Both the position numbers and the translations under genes were made by a program. DNA of 64,000 bases from Pseudomonas sp. BN411. Lineage in GTDB: Bacteria > Pseudomonadota > Gammaproteobacteria > Pseudomonadales > Pseudomonadaceae. A model generated the notes under the pieces. The model searched no databases. It saw only the letters and a program-made list of their open reading frames with translations, and had not been told where the DNA came from. Where the stretch lies: positions 1 to 64,000 of the forward strand of contig NZ_SSOM01000019.1 in assembly GCF_029871235.1 (NCBI RefSeq), given 5' to 3'. This document shows, piece by piece, positions 8,880-16,347 of the stretch. The stretch's first letter is position 1. The number at the start of each line of letters is the position of its first letter.

Positions 8880-8938
8880 TCTCGATGCTGCCCGGCAAAA
8901 TTGCTCGACTGCGACCGAGCGAGCGACCGTATCTAGGG

Positions 8939-9457
8939 TCACTCTCGGCCAGGGTTTGGGCACCATCGATGCGGTAGCAGATCTGCAATTTCACTTGCCC
9001 GCTGTGTCGGCAGGCGCATGAGGACGTCCTTCAGGTAGGCATACGGATCGTGCCCGTTGAGCCGTGCTGACTGGATCAGACTCATGATCGCCGCCGCCCG
9101 TTTGCCGCTGCGCAGCGACCCGGCAAACAGCCAGTTCGAGCGACCGAGCGCCCACGGTCGGATCTGGTTCTCGACCCAATTGTTGTCGATGGGCACGACA
9201 CCGTCCTCGAGGTAGCGAGTCAGGGCTACCCAACGCTTCAAGCTGTAGTCAAGTGCCTTGGCAGTCGCTGACCCGTCAGGCACCAAGTCGCGCTGGGCCA
9301 GCATCCAGGTATGCAGCGTTTCGAGTAGCCATTTACGGACGACGTTGGCGTTGATGCCGTGGTTCAAGGCGACACTGGCCACCGAGGCTCCTGGCTGGAG
9401 ACACTCCTGGACGACCTGGGCCTTGAAGGGCTTGGGGTAAGAGTTTCGCTGGCGCAT
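8939..9457 (-). pseudogene. IS66 TnpA-TnpC deletion fusion
   Basis: This 172-codon frame starts as IS66 TnpA (MRQRNSYPKPFKAQVVQ, helix-turn-helix through NHGINANVVRKWL, residues 1-44). It then switches, near base 9325, to the C-terminal part of the IS66 TnpC transposase: ALDYSLKRWVALTRYLEDG, then IDNNWVENQIRPWALGRSNW with the catalytic Glu, ending LLPHRWCP. The first two catalytic aspartates and all of TnpB are lost. The junction is in frame, so a fusion protein with a DNA-binding head could still be made, though no activity is implied. Confidence 0.8.
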
Positions 9458-9483
9458 GAGGATCCGCTGGCAAGGGCTAAAAA

Positions 9484-9511
9484 TGGTGTCCACTTAAATA
9501 GGTGGACACCA
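9484..9511 (-). terminator. hairpin with T-run upstream of the IS66 remnant gene
   Basis: A 10-bp inverted repeat (TGGTGTCCAC 9484-9493 and GTGGACACCA 9502-9511) is followed on the minus strand by TTTTT. It lies between the IS66 end and the TnpA start and could stop transcription entering the element from outside. Confidence 0.55.
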
Positions 9512-9757
9512 TCGCCCTTAGCGTTGGAGCGGAAAAGGTGTGTTGGCTGGACGCTTACCAATCAAGGTCTGCACACGCCTGACCATCTGCTGCGACGGTC
9601 GAGAGTAGGTCGTCGCTAGGCCTGTCACTGAGCCCGACTAGATCGAAACCAGTGCGGCGGATCATCCGACTGGATTCTGGCCGCAGCGTTGTACTAACGG
9701 CGACGCCGCGGCCAACTCAGCAGTTAATCATCGGGGGCGATAACCTGGCGCAGCCGA

Positions 9758-10360
9758 TCACACTGGGGTTAAGCGTTGCGGGCCGGCCACGCCGAGGATC
9801 AAGGCCGTGAGAGAGGAATTTGCAGTGGCCAGCTCGACACCCCCGCGAAGTAGCTCCCCACTGACGGCGCTGACTGCACCCAGAAGGGCAATACATCGTA
9901 GATGCAGCTGATCCGGATGTAGCTGCGAATAGGGCGCCAAAGCATGCTCCCATATCGCTACATGGTTTGCAGCCAGTCGTCGCTGAACTGTGGTCATTGC
10001 TTCATTGCCATTCAAGGCCGCTTGTAATGCATGCAACTCCTTGCCAGCGCCAAGAGCGTGGTTTATGTAGGCTTCACTGATCGCCCTTGCGATTCCGGGC
10101 AAATCACGCTTCGCCCGCTCAAGCGAGAATTGCAAAACTTCAACTTGATGCGCATCTGCCTGCTCACACAGCGCAATTAACAGCCCGGCTCGCGAATCGA
10201 AATGTCTGTAGACGACCGTGTGGGTTATGCCAACTTGATGCGCCAGCGAGCAAAGGGTCAAACCCTCTGTGCCTTGGTTACGTACCACTAGCAAGGCCGC
10301 ATCCAGCAACTGATTGCGGCGTTCGCATTTCGGCAGGCGTAATGCATGACTCGCACTCAT
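9758..10360 (-). CDS. TetR-family transcriptional regulator
   Basis: A 200-residue regulator. The TetR N-terminal helix-turn-helix occupies residues about 10-58 (RRNQLLDAALLVVRNQGTEGLTLCSLAHQVGITHTVVYRHFDSRAGLL), and a helical ligand-binding domain follows. ATG 10360 has a strong GGGGAGG site 7 bases upstream, which the longer frame lacks. The gene starts 2 bp past the stop of the Cys-rich GDCC gene, so it appears to be the last gene of a merT-GDCC-tetR operon. A TetR protein in a mercury-type operon is unusual; its ligand and targets cannot be told. Confidence 0.87.
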   Translation of the reverse strand: MSASHALRLPKCERRNQLLDAALLVVRNQGTEGLTLCSLAHQVGITHTVVYRHFDSRAGLLIALCEQADAHQVEVLQFSLERAKRDLPGIARAISEAYINHALGAGKELHALQAALNGNEAMTTVQRRLAANHVAIWEHALAPYSQLHPDQLHLRCIALLGAVSAVSGELLRGGVELATANSSLTALILGVAGPQRLTPV

Positions 10361-10362
10361 TT

Positions 10363-10584
10363 TCACACCTCCCCTTGATGATGCACGGGTTGTAGTTGGC
10401 GGGACGGGCACCGTACCGAGCCATACGAACAAAACACACAGCAGTCACCGGGCTTGGGTCGCAGCAAGGCATGGCAGCGACTGCACTCATGGAAGTACTC
10501 ACAGGCGTCGGTTCGCATGCGTACCCGTGCAATAAATCCACAGTAAGGACAGCGCAAGTCGCAATCGAGTGTAAGAGCGTCCAT
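10363..10584 (-). CDS. small Cys-rich GDCC-motif protein of mer-type loci
   Basis: A 73-residue protein with ten cysteines arranged as CxLRCPYC, an ACEYFHECSRC block and the signature GDCCVFCSYGSVRCP. Small proteins with GDCCxxCSYGxxxCPP motifs are common next to mercury-resistance genes in Proteobacteria. They probably bind metal or zinc ribbons, but the function is not established to my knowledge. The start at 10584 has GAGGTCAGG just upstream. It lies between merT-like (stop 10626) and tetR (start 10360) on the same strand. Confidence 0.8.
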   Translation of the reverse strand: MDALTLDCDLRCPYCGFIARVRMRTDACEYFHECSRCHALLRPKPGDCCVFCSYGSVRCPSRQLQPVHHQGEV

Positions 10585-10625
10585 CCTGACCTCGGCGAAT
10601 ACACCAAGCGGGTGAGCGACTGCGT

Positions 10626-10973
10626 TTAGCGTAGCAATAGCGCCAGCCAAGGTGCCGCAAGCAGCCCCATCACCACTGTCGAAATCCACCAGAACCAGCG
10701 CCGGTTTCGAGTCAGCGCGCACTTTGCGTCTGGCGACCAGTTAATCGCATACGGCGGCACCAGGTAGACGCGGCTGAAGGCAAACCCCAGACAAAGTACG
10801 GCCACCCCGACGAACAAGGGGCGATAAGGAACAACGAACTCCACGCGCACGGTCCAAGCTGCACCACCTAGCCCAAGAGCCAAGAGAGCAGCCGGGCCAA
10901 TGCAGCACATCGAAGCCACTACCCCAGCTACTAGACTGGCATAGAGCGCGCGCGTCACGGTGAGAAAGGCCAT
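10626..10973 (-). CDS. merT: MerT-like mercuric ion transport protein
   Basis: A 115-residue inner-membrane protein with three hydrophobic segments (about 10-40, 50-72 and 92-113). The MerT signature is present: vicinal cysteines in SMCCIGPAALLALGLGG (Cys23-Cys24) in the first helix, then PYRPLFVGVAVLCLGFAFSRVY. Classical MerT has two further cysteines in the cytoplasmic loop; here only one is seen (Cys85, KCALTR). ATG 10973 follows GGGTGG; a TTG at 10991 is the alternative. It is divergent from merR, across a MerR-type operator. No merP or merA follows, so mercury would be imported without the usual reductase encoded nearby. Confidence 0.82.
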   Translation of the reverse strand: MAFLTVTRALYASLVAGVVASMCCIGPAALLALGLGGAAWTVRVEFVVPYRPLFVGVAVLCLGFAFSRVYLVPPYAINWSPDAKCALTRNRRWFWWISTVVMGLLAAPWLALLLR

Positions 10974-11006
10974 GTCGGCCACCCGAAGCAAACCTGCCGT
11001 TCAGCT

Positions 11007-11038
11007 AGTCTAGTTTCTGTATCTAGGTACGGTTTCAA
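11007..11038 (-). promoter_or_regulatory. MerR-type operator-promoter between merT and merR
   Basis: On the minus strand, TTGAAA (11033-11038) and TAGACT (11007-11012) are separated by 20 bp, longer than the sigma-70 optimum, as in MerR-controlled promoters. Within the spacer lies a 16-bp dyad, CCGTACCTAGATACAG read on the minus strand (11017-11032), whose mismatches are all transitions. This is the expected MerR site controlling merT and also merR. Confidence 0.7.
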
Positions 11039-11047
11039 GAGGTTCGT

Positions 11048-11446
11048 ATGGCCGAAGTTTTCAGCATCGGCAAGCTTGCAGAGCGGGCCGGCGTAGGGGT
11101 TGAGACAGTGCGCTATTACCAGCGTCGAGGGCTCTTGGAGGAACCTCGAAAAGGAATGGGCGGGCAGAGGCGCTATGCGCCAGATCAGCTCAAACGCTTG
11201 TGCTTCATCAAACGTGCGCAGGCCCTGGGCTTCACTTTGGCAGAGGTTAGTAGCCTCCTGGCGATAGCAGACGGGCAGCATTGTATGGATGCGCGAATGC
11301 TGGCAGTCGAAAAATTGCACGTGATCGAGATGAAACTGGCCGCACTCACGGCAATGCACCAGGCTTTATGCGCACTCGTTCAGCGATGCGAGGTGAATCC
11401 CTCCGAGCAAGCTTGCCCGCTCATAGAGACCTTGATCGAGGATTGA
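11048..11446 (+). CDS. merR: MerR, mercury-responsive transcriptional regulator
   Basis: A 132-residue MerR-family activator-repressor. The N-terminal winged helix-turn-helix reads FSIGKLAERAGVGVETVRYYQRRGLL, followed by the long dimerisation helix. Cys79, Cys114 and Cys123 have spacings of 35 and 9, identical to the Hg(II)-binding Cys82, Cys117 and Cys126 of Tn501 MerR, and the last lies in the same CPLI context. That supports mercury rather than lead, cadmium or copper sensing. It is transcribed divergently from merT; the shared spacer contains the MerR operator. Confidence 0.92.
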   Translation: MAEVFSIGKLAERAGVGVETVRYYQRRGLLEEPRKGMGGQRRYAPDQLKRLCFIKRAQALGFTLAEVSSLLAIADGQHCMDARMLAVEKLHVIEMKLAALTAMHQALCALVQRCEVNPSEQACPLIETLIED

Positions 11447-11465
11447 TTTACTTGGACCTCATCGG

Positions 11466-11723
11466 TCAGAGCTTTCGAACAGCTCCGCGAACCGATCCAG
11501 ACAGACAGCGTCCGTATGCCCAGCTGCCATACCCATGTGCGAGGAAACTGCGGTATTCATTGAGCGCCGCCATCTCGGCAGCGGAAATGCGTTGGAACTC
11601 CAGTACCTGATCATCGGACCAATGCACCATCGCCTGTTCCAGAAAAACCACCATTGCGATGTGTGTCGCCGAGACGTTCAACGACAGGCGATGTAGCTCG
11701 GCCCAGGTGAAAGGATTGTCCAT
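11466..11723 (-). CDS. hypothetical protein, 85 residues
   Basis: A small protein starting MDNPFTWAELHRLSLNVSATHIAM. ATG 11723 follows AGGAG by 6 bases, good support for real translation. It appears soluble, with helical, mildly acidic character and no recognised domain. It converges with merR (19 bp between stops) and follows another small gene at 11771-12013 on the same strand, 47 bp away, so the two may form an operon. Function unknown. Confidence 0.6.
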   Translation of the reverse strand: MDNPFTWAELHRLSLNVSATHIAMVVFLEQAMVHWSDDQVLEFQRISAAEMAALNEYRSFLAHGYGSWAYGRCLSGSVRGAVRKL

Positions 11724-11770
11724 TAAACGCTCCTGGCACGTTCGCTTGAAAAGCTGACGTGGTTCGGTGA

Positions 11771-12013
11771 TCACCTCGTCTTCCGACTAGCCAACACCAG
11801 AGTGATAGTTCCGTCGGCGCTTGATGAAACGTAAGGATCAAGAGTCGGGAACCCGTCCGCCGCCCGTTCCACCAGCAACTCCCCCGCAAGGCGAATCCGC
11901 TCACGGGTAGGGTTCGGGAGCCTGATGCTCTCTTGCGCATAACCGTTGGCTGCCACTTCTGCGGCAGCTCGTTCGAACAGGTCATCCAGCAGGACCAGGG
12001 TTGCTCTATCCAC
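11771..12013 (-). CDS. hypothetical protein, about 80 residues
   Basis: The conserved-looking part begins VDRATLVLLDDLFERAAAEVAANGYAQE and continues with a charged helical segment and a hydrophobic end (GTITLVLASRKTR). I place the start at GTG 12013, the first plausible initiation codon before this block; the longer frame to 12118 reads through low-quality sequence. Ribosome-binding support is weak. It is upstream of, and co-directional with, the 85-residue hypothetical gene. No family recognised. Confidence 0.5.
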   Translation of the reverse strand: MDRATLVLLDDLFERAAAEVAANGYAQESIRLPNPTRERIRLAGELLVERAADGFPTLDPYVSSSADGTITLVLASRKTR

Positions 12014-12526
12014 AGTTTTTCCCGTTAACGCGAATGTTCTACGTCGATGTCGGGTTATCCACACCGATTTCCCACACCCGGAGTGGCTGGGACTCCAAAG
12101 ACGCTGCTGCAACCCCAAGCAAGGGCGCGCCTGAACTGATGGGTGAGTGGGAGGACTCCGGAAAGTGCGAATGACTGGGACCGCGACGGCTGGCCAGTTG
12201 GGGGCACGGGGACAAGCATGCCGAGCGTTTTTCCAACGTCAGCAAAAGCAACTGAGCTCGATTCAAAACAAGTCGAGGCCAAGCTTCATACAGCTGGACG
12301 AGTGAGGACTGAAACTCAATCTTGGGTGAAGAAAACCCATCTTCGGGGCCAATGAGGACAGTGGCTCGGCGTGCGGCTGGCGTTAGAGGGTTTATCGAGA
12401 GGTGGCCTTTAGGGGCGTGGAAGGTCTGCGTCACGCAGACCAAAGGACCGCCATAGCTAGGCACGACATGGGGAAATGGCGAAGCTCCTGGCAGGGTAAA
12501 CCCAACACTACTAGGACGAGCGTTTG
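12014..12526. other. gene-poor stretch
   Basis: About 510 bases with no gene I can support. A minus-strand open frame (12039-12554) lacks a ribosome-binding site and codon character. The sequence separates the small hypothetical genes from the IS21 remnant. Confidence 0.4.
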
Positions 12527-12741
12527 TTAGGGCGTGCTCCCTTGAGCGCCCCAAGGGAAATACGCCATAAAGGCACTGAGCTTGTGGAAAACCTCACGCC
12601 GCTGATACACCGGCTGAGTCGCTTCCGGTGCCCTGACCCATTTGCGGATCGTGTTGCGCGACAACCCGTGCGCTTGGAAATCTCATGCAGCGACAGCTTG
12701 TCGCGAAAGTACATCCGCCGAATTTTTCCCATCATTTCCAT
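12527..12741 (-). pseudogene. istA: IS21-family istA remnant, frameshifted and truncated
   Basis: From ATG 12741 the frame reads MEMMGKIRRMYFRDKLSLHEISKRTG, the N-terminus of an IS21-type IstA transposase. Near base 12668 one base is missing and the next frame continues GLSRNTIRKWVRAPE, then VYQRREVFHKLSAFMAYFP, before a stop at 12527-12529. Only the helix-turn-helix part survives; the integrase core and istB are gone. Confidence 0.8.
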
Positions 12742-12761
12742 GCTGATCACCCCTGTGTTTT

Positions 12762-12782
12762 CCTGCTCAAAAATTGAGCAGG
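12762..12782. repeat. palindrome upstream of the istA remnant
   Basis: CCTGCTCAA (12762-12770) and TTGAGCAGG (12774-12782) form a perfect 9-bp inverted repeat with a 3-base loop, 21 bp upstream of the istA start. It is probably part of the left end of the former IS21 element, with control or transposase-binding function. Confidence 0.5.
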
Positions 12783-12995
12783 TACAGTGAAACACCAGGG
12801 TCAGTTTTCGGTCAGCGGCAACAAACTGCTATTGCAAGCATGGTCAGGCCAGGGTGGTTGGGAACAATCTTGAAGCGCGTGACCGTAGGGTTACTTGCAC
12901 CCAATTTGCGCCGAGCATCTGGCATTTTCTAAGGCTGGTCCAAGGAACCGAAGATGTGAGATAAAACGCGAAAATCCAGTAGGGACGGATCAATT

Positions 12996-14237
12996 TTGCG
13001 CGCTACAGAAGTTTTCAAACCACAAGGCACACCTATCCACACTCTCGTGCGTGAGCCGGTGGCTGTTGAGTCTGTTCAGGACTTTGACGATGCGATTGAA
13101 GAGACTGGCAAGCTGGTCAGGGTTGTAGGTCCGTCCAAATCCGGAAAAACGGTCTTCGTGGCTACGAAGGCGCAAGACCGTGACCTCATTCGCGTATCTG
13201 CTTCTGGTATCAACAGTGGGGCCGATCTCTGGAACAGGGTATTGGCGAGCGCAGGTGCGGAGGCTCAGCGGACTACATCTGTTGAGCTTGGAGGAACCGT
13301 TGGCGGAGAGGCCGGGGGTAAGGGCTCTGCAGGTGTGATATTCGCCAAAGTGGAAACTGAGGGTAAGGTAAAGGCTGACGTTTCCGCCAAGCGTACTACA
13401 GCAAGTACTCAGGCCTCAGACCCACTCCAAGCCGTTGTTCAACTCCTCGCACGGCAAGAGGTTTGGGTCTTCATTGATGATTTTCATTACGCGACTCCTG
13501 ATGTACAAACTCAGCTGGCTGAACAGATAAAGTTTGCCGCCGAGGAGGGGGTTCAGCTCATCATTGCGTTAATCCCTGGCCGCTCGGAAGACATCCTCAG
13601 AAGGAATACAGATCTTCAAGGACGCATCGTCGACATTCCTTTCACATATTGGAATATCGACGATTTGTCTGAGATTGCTGAGCATGGATTTCCATTTTTG
13701 GGAGTACGGCTGGAGCCGGGCAGTGCGCAGCTTTTAGCTAAGGAGGCAGCAGGAACTCCGCAGCTGATGCAAGCCCTCTGCCTAGAGCTTGCACGGGAGC
13801 TGGGGGCCCGTGAAACTCTGGACCCACCGCAACATTTTGAGATGGGAGCAGATAAAGTAGCCACTATTTGTACGAAGTTGGCTAGCAATCGGGCTGATTT
13901 CAGTTCCACCATAGACCAAATGCGAAAGGGGCCACCAACGCGTGGAACTTCGCGCAAAAGCTATCCTGATACCAACGGGAAAGTTCGCGATGTCTACGAA
14001 CTGCTCATTGCAGCCTTCGGAATGGACCCTCCGCAGCTCACTTTCACTTACGATGAATTGCAGAAACGTGTAGACCAATTAGCCGGGGCCGATGTCGCTA
14101 GCGTATGGGAATCCGTTCGGCACATGTCGGACATTGCCAACAACATGAGCGCCGAGAAGAAGCTCGATTTTGCAGGCGACCTGCGCTGGGTTTCAATCCT
14201 CGACCCATATCTGTTTTTCGCGTTGCGCTGGGGATAG
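12996..14237 (+). CDS. STAND-like P-loop ATPase, function unknown
   Basis: A 413-residue soluble ATPase. After a short N-terminal region (FKPQGTPIHTLVRE) come Walker A GPSKSGKT (45-52) and Walker B VWVFIDDFHYA (156-166). An Orc/Cdc6-like RGR-type element (DLQGRI) follows, then a GTPQLMQALCLELA block resembling the GxP motif of STAND ATPases, and a C-terminal helical or winged-helix part. Between the Walker motifs, residues 95-140 form a Gly/Lys/Ser-rich insertion (GGTVGGEAGGKGSAG). No effector domain is fused and no partner gene is adjacent. The start is TTG 12996, with GGACGGA upstream; no earlier ATG fits. Base composition is lower in GC than core genes, suggesting acquisition. A defence role is possible but unproven. 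Confidence 0.75.
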   Translation: MRATEVFKPQGTPIHTLVREPVAVESVQDFDDAIEETGKLVRVVGPSKSGKTVFVATKAQDRDLIRVSASGINSGADLWNRVLASAGAEAQRTTSVELGGTVGGEAGGKGSAGVIFAKVETEGKVKADVSAKRTTASTQASDPLQAVVQLLARQEVWVFIDDFHYATPDVQTQLAEQIKFAAEEGVQLIIALIPGRSEDILRRNTDLQGRIVDIPFTYWNIDDLSEIAEHGFPFLGVRLEPGSAQLLAKEAAGTPQLMQALCLELARELGARETLDPPQHFEMGADKVATICTKLASNRADFSSTIDQMRKGPPTRGTSRKSYPDTNGKVRDVYELLIAAFGMDPPQLTFTYDELQKRVDQLAGADVASVWESVRHMSDIANNMSAEKKLDFAGDLRWVSILDPYLFFALRWG

Positions 14238-14785
14238 CTTTCCGCTCAGCAAGGCTGAACATAGGGATCGGCTTAAGACACGCAGCTCAATGTGGAGATC
14301 AAAGACCGCATGTGAGCTGCGCGGCTTGATCGTCCAAAGCGCGAGCGACTTGCGCCACCCTAGCAATGCATGTGTGCAGCAGGATGGCGGTTTACTGGCC
14401 TCTGGCACCCTCTCATTGGTTTAACCTGCAAAAGACGTGTTTCGTCCAGAAGCACGCCTTCCCAGAGCTTTATCCCTCTGAACCGAGTTCTAGCCGAGCC
14501 ATTCTTGGATGAGGCCGGCAGTCTGCCGAATGGACACCAGCGCTCAGGCACCGATGCTATATTAAACAGGCTGCCCATAAGCTTCCTCTCCCGGCGAATT
14601 TACCGGCGATGAAACCTGGTACACGGCCCCTATGGGGCCGCTAGAACCTGGCTGTATGGCGGTTTAGCCCACAGGCACTGAAGATATCCACAGCCTCAGC
14701 GACACTTCGAATCGGTCGATTGGGTGATCTCACGTAGCTGGGGGGACTTCCAGGCTGATGAACGTTATCCACAGCTGAGAACGTG
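14238..14785. other. gene-poor stretch between ATPase and antitoxin genes
   Basis: About 550 bases with no convincing gene. It holds a 7-bp GC hairpin (CGGCCCC/GGGGCCG, 14624-14640) without a T-run. TTATCCACA-like sequences (for example 14765-14773) lie just before the antitoxin gene. Confidence 0.4.
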
Positions 14786-15247
14786 ATGCCTACCACTGCC
14801 CAATCAAACCAACTCCTTCCGACCGCGGACCCTATTGAGCTCCTGATCGGCCGAGAAAGAATTGGAAATCCACTCCAAATCTTTGAACTTATCGAGACCG
14901 GAATTCCGATCACAAATGCCGCGCGGGCTCTATCTGAGCTCGACTTGATGGGAAATCAGCAGGTTCTGGCCAAGATCATTGGCATGTCACCAAGAGCACT
15001 TTTGAGAAGGTCTCGGGTTGCCGACAAAGCATTGAGTCCCACGCTGAGCAGCCGCCTACTCACCTTCGTTCAAATTTTGATGCAGGCAGAAGTGGTGTTT
15101 GGCTCAAGGCAACTGGCCGCAAAGTGGATCACAAAACCTGCACTTGGACTCGAAAGTTATCCACCGATTGACCTGCTTACCAACCCGCAAGGGGCGGAGA
15201 TTGTTGCTGACTTCTTGGCTCGAATTGAGTACGGCGTTTATCATTGA
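14786..15247 (+). CDS. Xre/MbcA/ParS-type toxin-binding antitoxin, orphan
   Basis: A 153-residue protein of the antitoxin family that pairs with RES-domain toxins. The N-terminal part is helical and Xre-like (ARALSELDLMGNQQVLAKIIGMSPRALLRRSR). The C-terminus has the MbcA/ParS toxin-binding DUF2384 pattern (GSRQLAAKWITKPALGLE, PIDLLTNPQGAEIVADFLARIEYGVYH). A RES toxin gene normally follows at once or overlaps; here only about 45 bases separate its stop from the end of the convergent tniQ gene, so the toxin is missing. ATG 14786 directly follows a GTG that is also possible. Confidence 0.83.
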   Translation: MPTTAQSNQLLPTADPIELLIGRERIGNPLQIFELIETGIPITNAARALSELDLMGNQQVLAKIIGMSPRALLRRSRVADKALSPTLSSRLLTFVQILMQAEVVFGSRQLAAKWITKPALGLESYPPIDLLTNPQGAEIVADFLARIEYGVYH

Positions 15248-15293
15248 GCATTGACTTAAAACACTTATTGACTTGAAATCTTGAATCAATGTC

Positions 15294-16259
15294 TTACGCG
15301 AATGAAGAATGGTGTGTGTCAATAAGACAAGATCGAACAACACCCAAGTTGCTAAGGCCATCGTGCTCAAGGCTATGTAGAAATTCACCATAACTAGAAA
15401 ATAACACAACCATAAATCCGATATGATGCGAAATCGGTAAGTTAAAGCAACCCGCCCCGATACTCTGATTGAGAATTTGCTGTATACATCGCTCGATATA
15501 CGGATAGCGCGATACTTCTTGCCCCATCGCTCGTGAAATAAACTCCACAGCCCTTCCTATATCATCCTCCGTCTTTAGCTCGATTCCGACCTCGCTAAGT
15601 CTGAGCCAGTACCGTTCTAGGATACTGCTCCACTCAAACTGGAAATTACTTGAGTAAACGTCAAATACAATTTTTGCGTATTTTTGCAAAAACTCATCCG
15701 AGTTCGGCTCAGATTCGTACTGGTTCGCGCTAGTTCCACATTTGCAACGATCCCAAGGAATTCCAATATAAAGGTGCTCATTGCTGAATGGTGACTCGCA
15801 GAAAGGACAAGAAGATACCAATTTTGTGTTGTGGACAGGGCACACATAAACATCAAAAAACTGGTGACTTCTCCTCCAGTATGCAAACCCCAATTTACTT
15901 AAATCCTCCCTGACACAGTCCGGGCACAAATTATTATTTGGCCCACGAAGGTACTCATTAAGTTTTGAATAATTTCGGATTCCATAGAGCCATTCAGGGG
16001 ACTTATTAAATCCATCATATGCTATCCACATGGATGGAACATAACCTGTATGGCCAATAAGCAGTCGACGGAATCCCGGCATTCCGTCCCATCCTAAAAA
16101 CTCCGAAAGCCTTCTGAGCTTATGTAAAGTCCAGTCGCCATTGGAGACGGCAAAGCCCATTTTTTTGTAAAGACTATTGGTATTCCCACTACCCGAGAAA
16201 ATTAGGTTCCTGGAGAAATAGGAATCCAAAGTCTCATCCGGTTCAGGTTGGATGAGCAT
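15294..16259 (-). CDS. TniQ/TnsD-like transposon target-site protein
   Basis: A 321-residue protein of the TniQ family, which selects the target for Tn7-like transposons. The N-terminal ETLDSYFSRNL element is followed by zinc-binding cysteine and histidine pairs: CPDC (112-115), CPVH (140-143), CPFC (151-154) and CKCG (172-175), with the FAYWRRSHQ and VYVCPVHN blocks typical of TniQ. It is shorter than Tn7 TnsD (about 508 residues). The gene is strikingly AT-rich against its neighbours, a sign of transfer. It reads away from the Tn7-like end beside glmS; no tnsA, tnsB or tnsC gene is nearby. ATG 16259 lacks a good ribosome-binding site; a GTG at 16328 would read through a large hairpin. Confidence 0.85.
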   Translation of the reverse strand: MLIQPEPDETLDSYFSRNLIFSGSGNTNSLYKKMGFAVSNGDWTLHKLRRLSEFLGWDGMPGFRRLLIGHTGYVPSMWIAYDGFNKSPEWLYGIRNYSKLNEYLRGPNNNLCPDCVREDLSKLGFAYWRRSHQFFDVYVCPVHNTKLVSSCPFCESPFSNEHLYIGIPWDRCKCGTSANQYESEPNSDEFLQKYAKIVFDVYSSNFQFEWSSILERYWLRLSEVGIELKTEDDIGRAVEFISRAMGQEVSRYPYIERCIQQILNQSIGAGCFNLPISHHIGFMVVLFSSYGEFLHSLEHDGLSNLGVVRSCLIDTHHSSFA

Positions 16260-16290
16260 TGGAGAGATTCGGAGTACGGGGGAAGGCAGA

Positions 16291-16320
16291 CGTGGACGGT
16301 GCTGGGATGCACCGTCCACG
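16291..16320. repeat. 12-bp perfect inverted repeat upstream of tniQ
   Basis: CGTGGACGGTGC (16291-16302) and GCACCGTCCACG (16309-16320) with a 6-base loop. Neither side has a T-run, so it is not an ordinary terminator. It sits between the tandem transposon-end repeats and the tniQ start, where it could be a regulator-binding site or an RNA structure in the tniQ leader. Confidence 0.7.
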
Positions 16321-16347
16321 AGACTCACTGCTTAGGAGGTCAGCTGC

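Larger units (their letters stand above)
8939..9558 (-). mobile_element. internally deleted IS66-family element
   Basis: The minus-strand left end is preserved: reading down from 9558 it begins GTAAGCGTCCAGCC, the usual IS66 terminal sequence. Coding DNA from the first gene (tnpA) is then fused to the end of the last gene (tnpC). The tnpB gene and most of tnpC are missing. I could not find the matching right terminal repeat beyond 8939, so the element is probably immobile. Confidence 0.75.

Noticed and set aside
12039-12554. 171-codon minus-strand open frame
   Set aside because: No ribosome-binding site, irregular composition, and it runs through both a small gene's upstream region and the IS21 scar.
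14624-14640. GC hairpin considered as a terminator for the ATPase gene
   Set aside because: No T-run and nearly 390 bases after the stop.
16105-16140. GTAAAGTCCAGTCGC inside tniQ considered as a third TnsB-like site
   Set aside because: It matches only part of the repeat and lies in conserved coding sequence, so chance is likelier.
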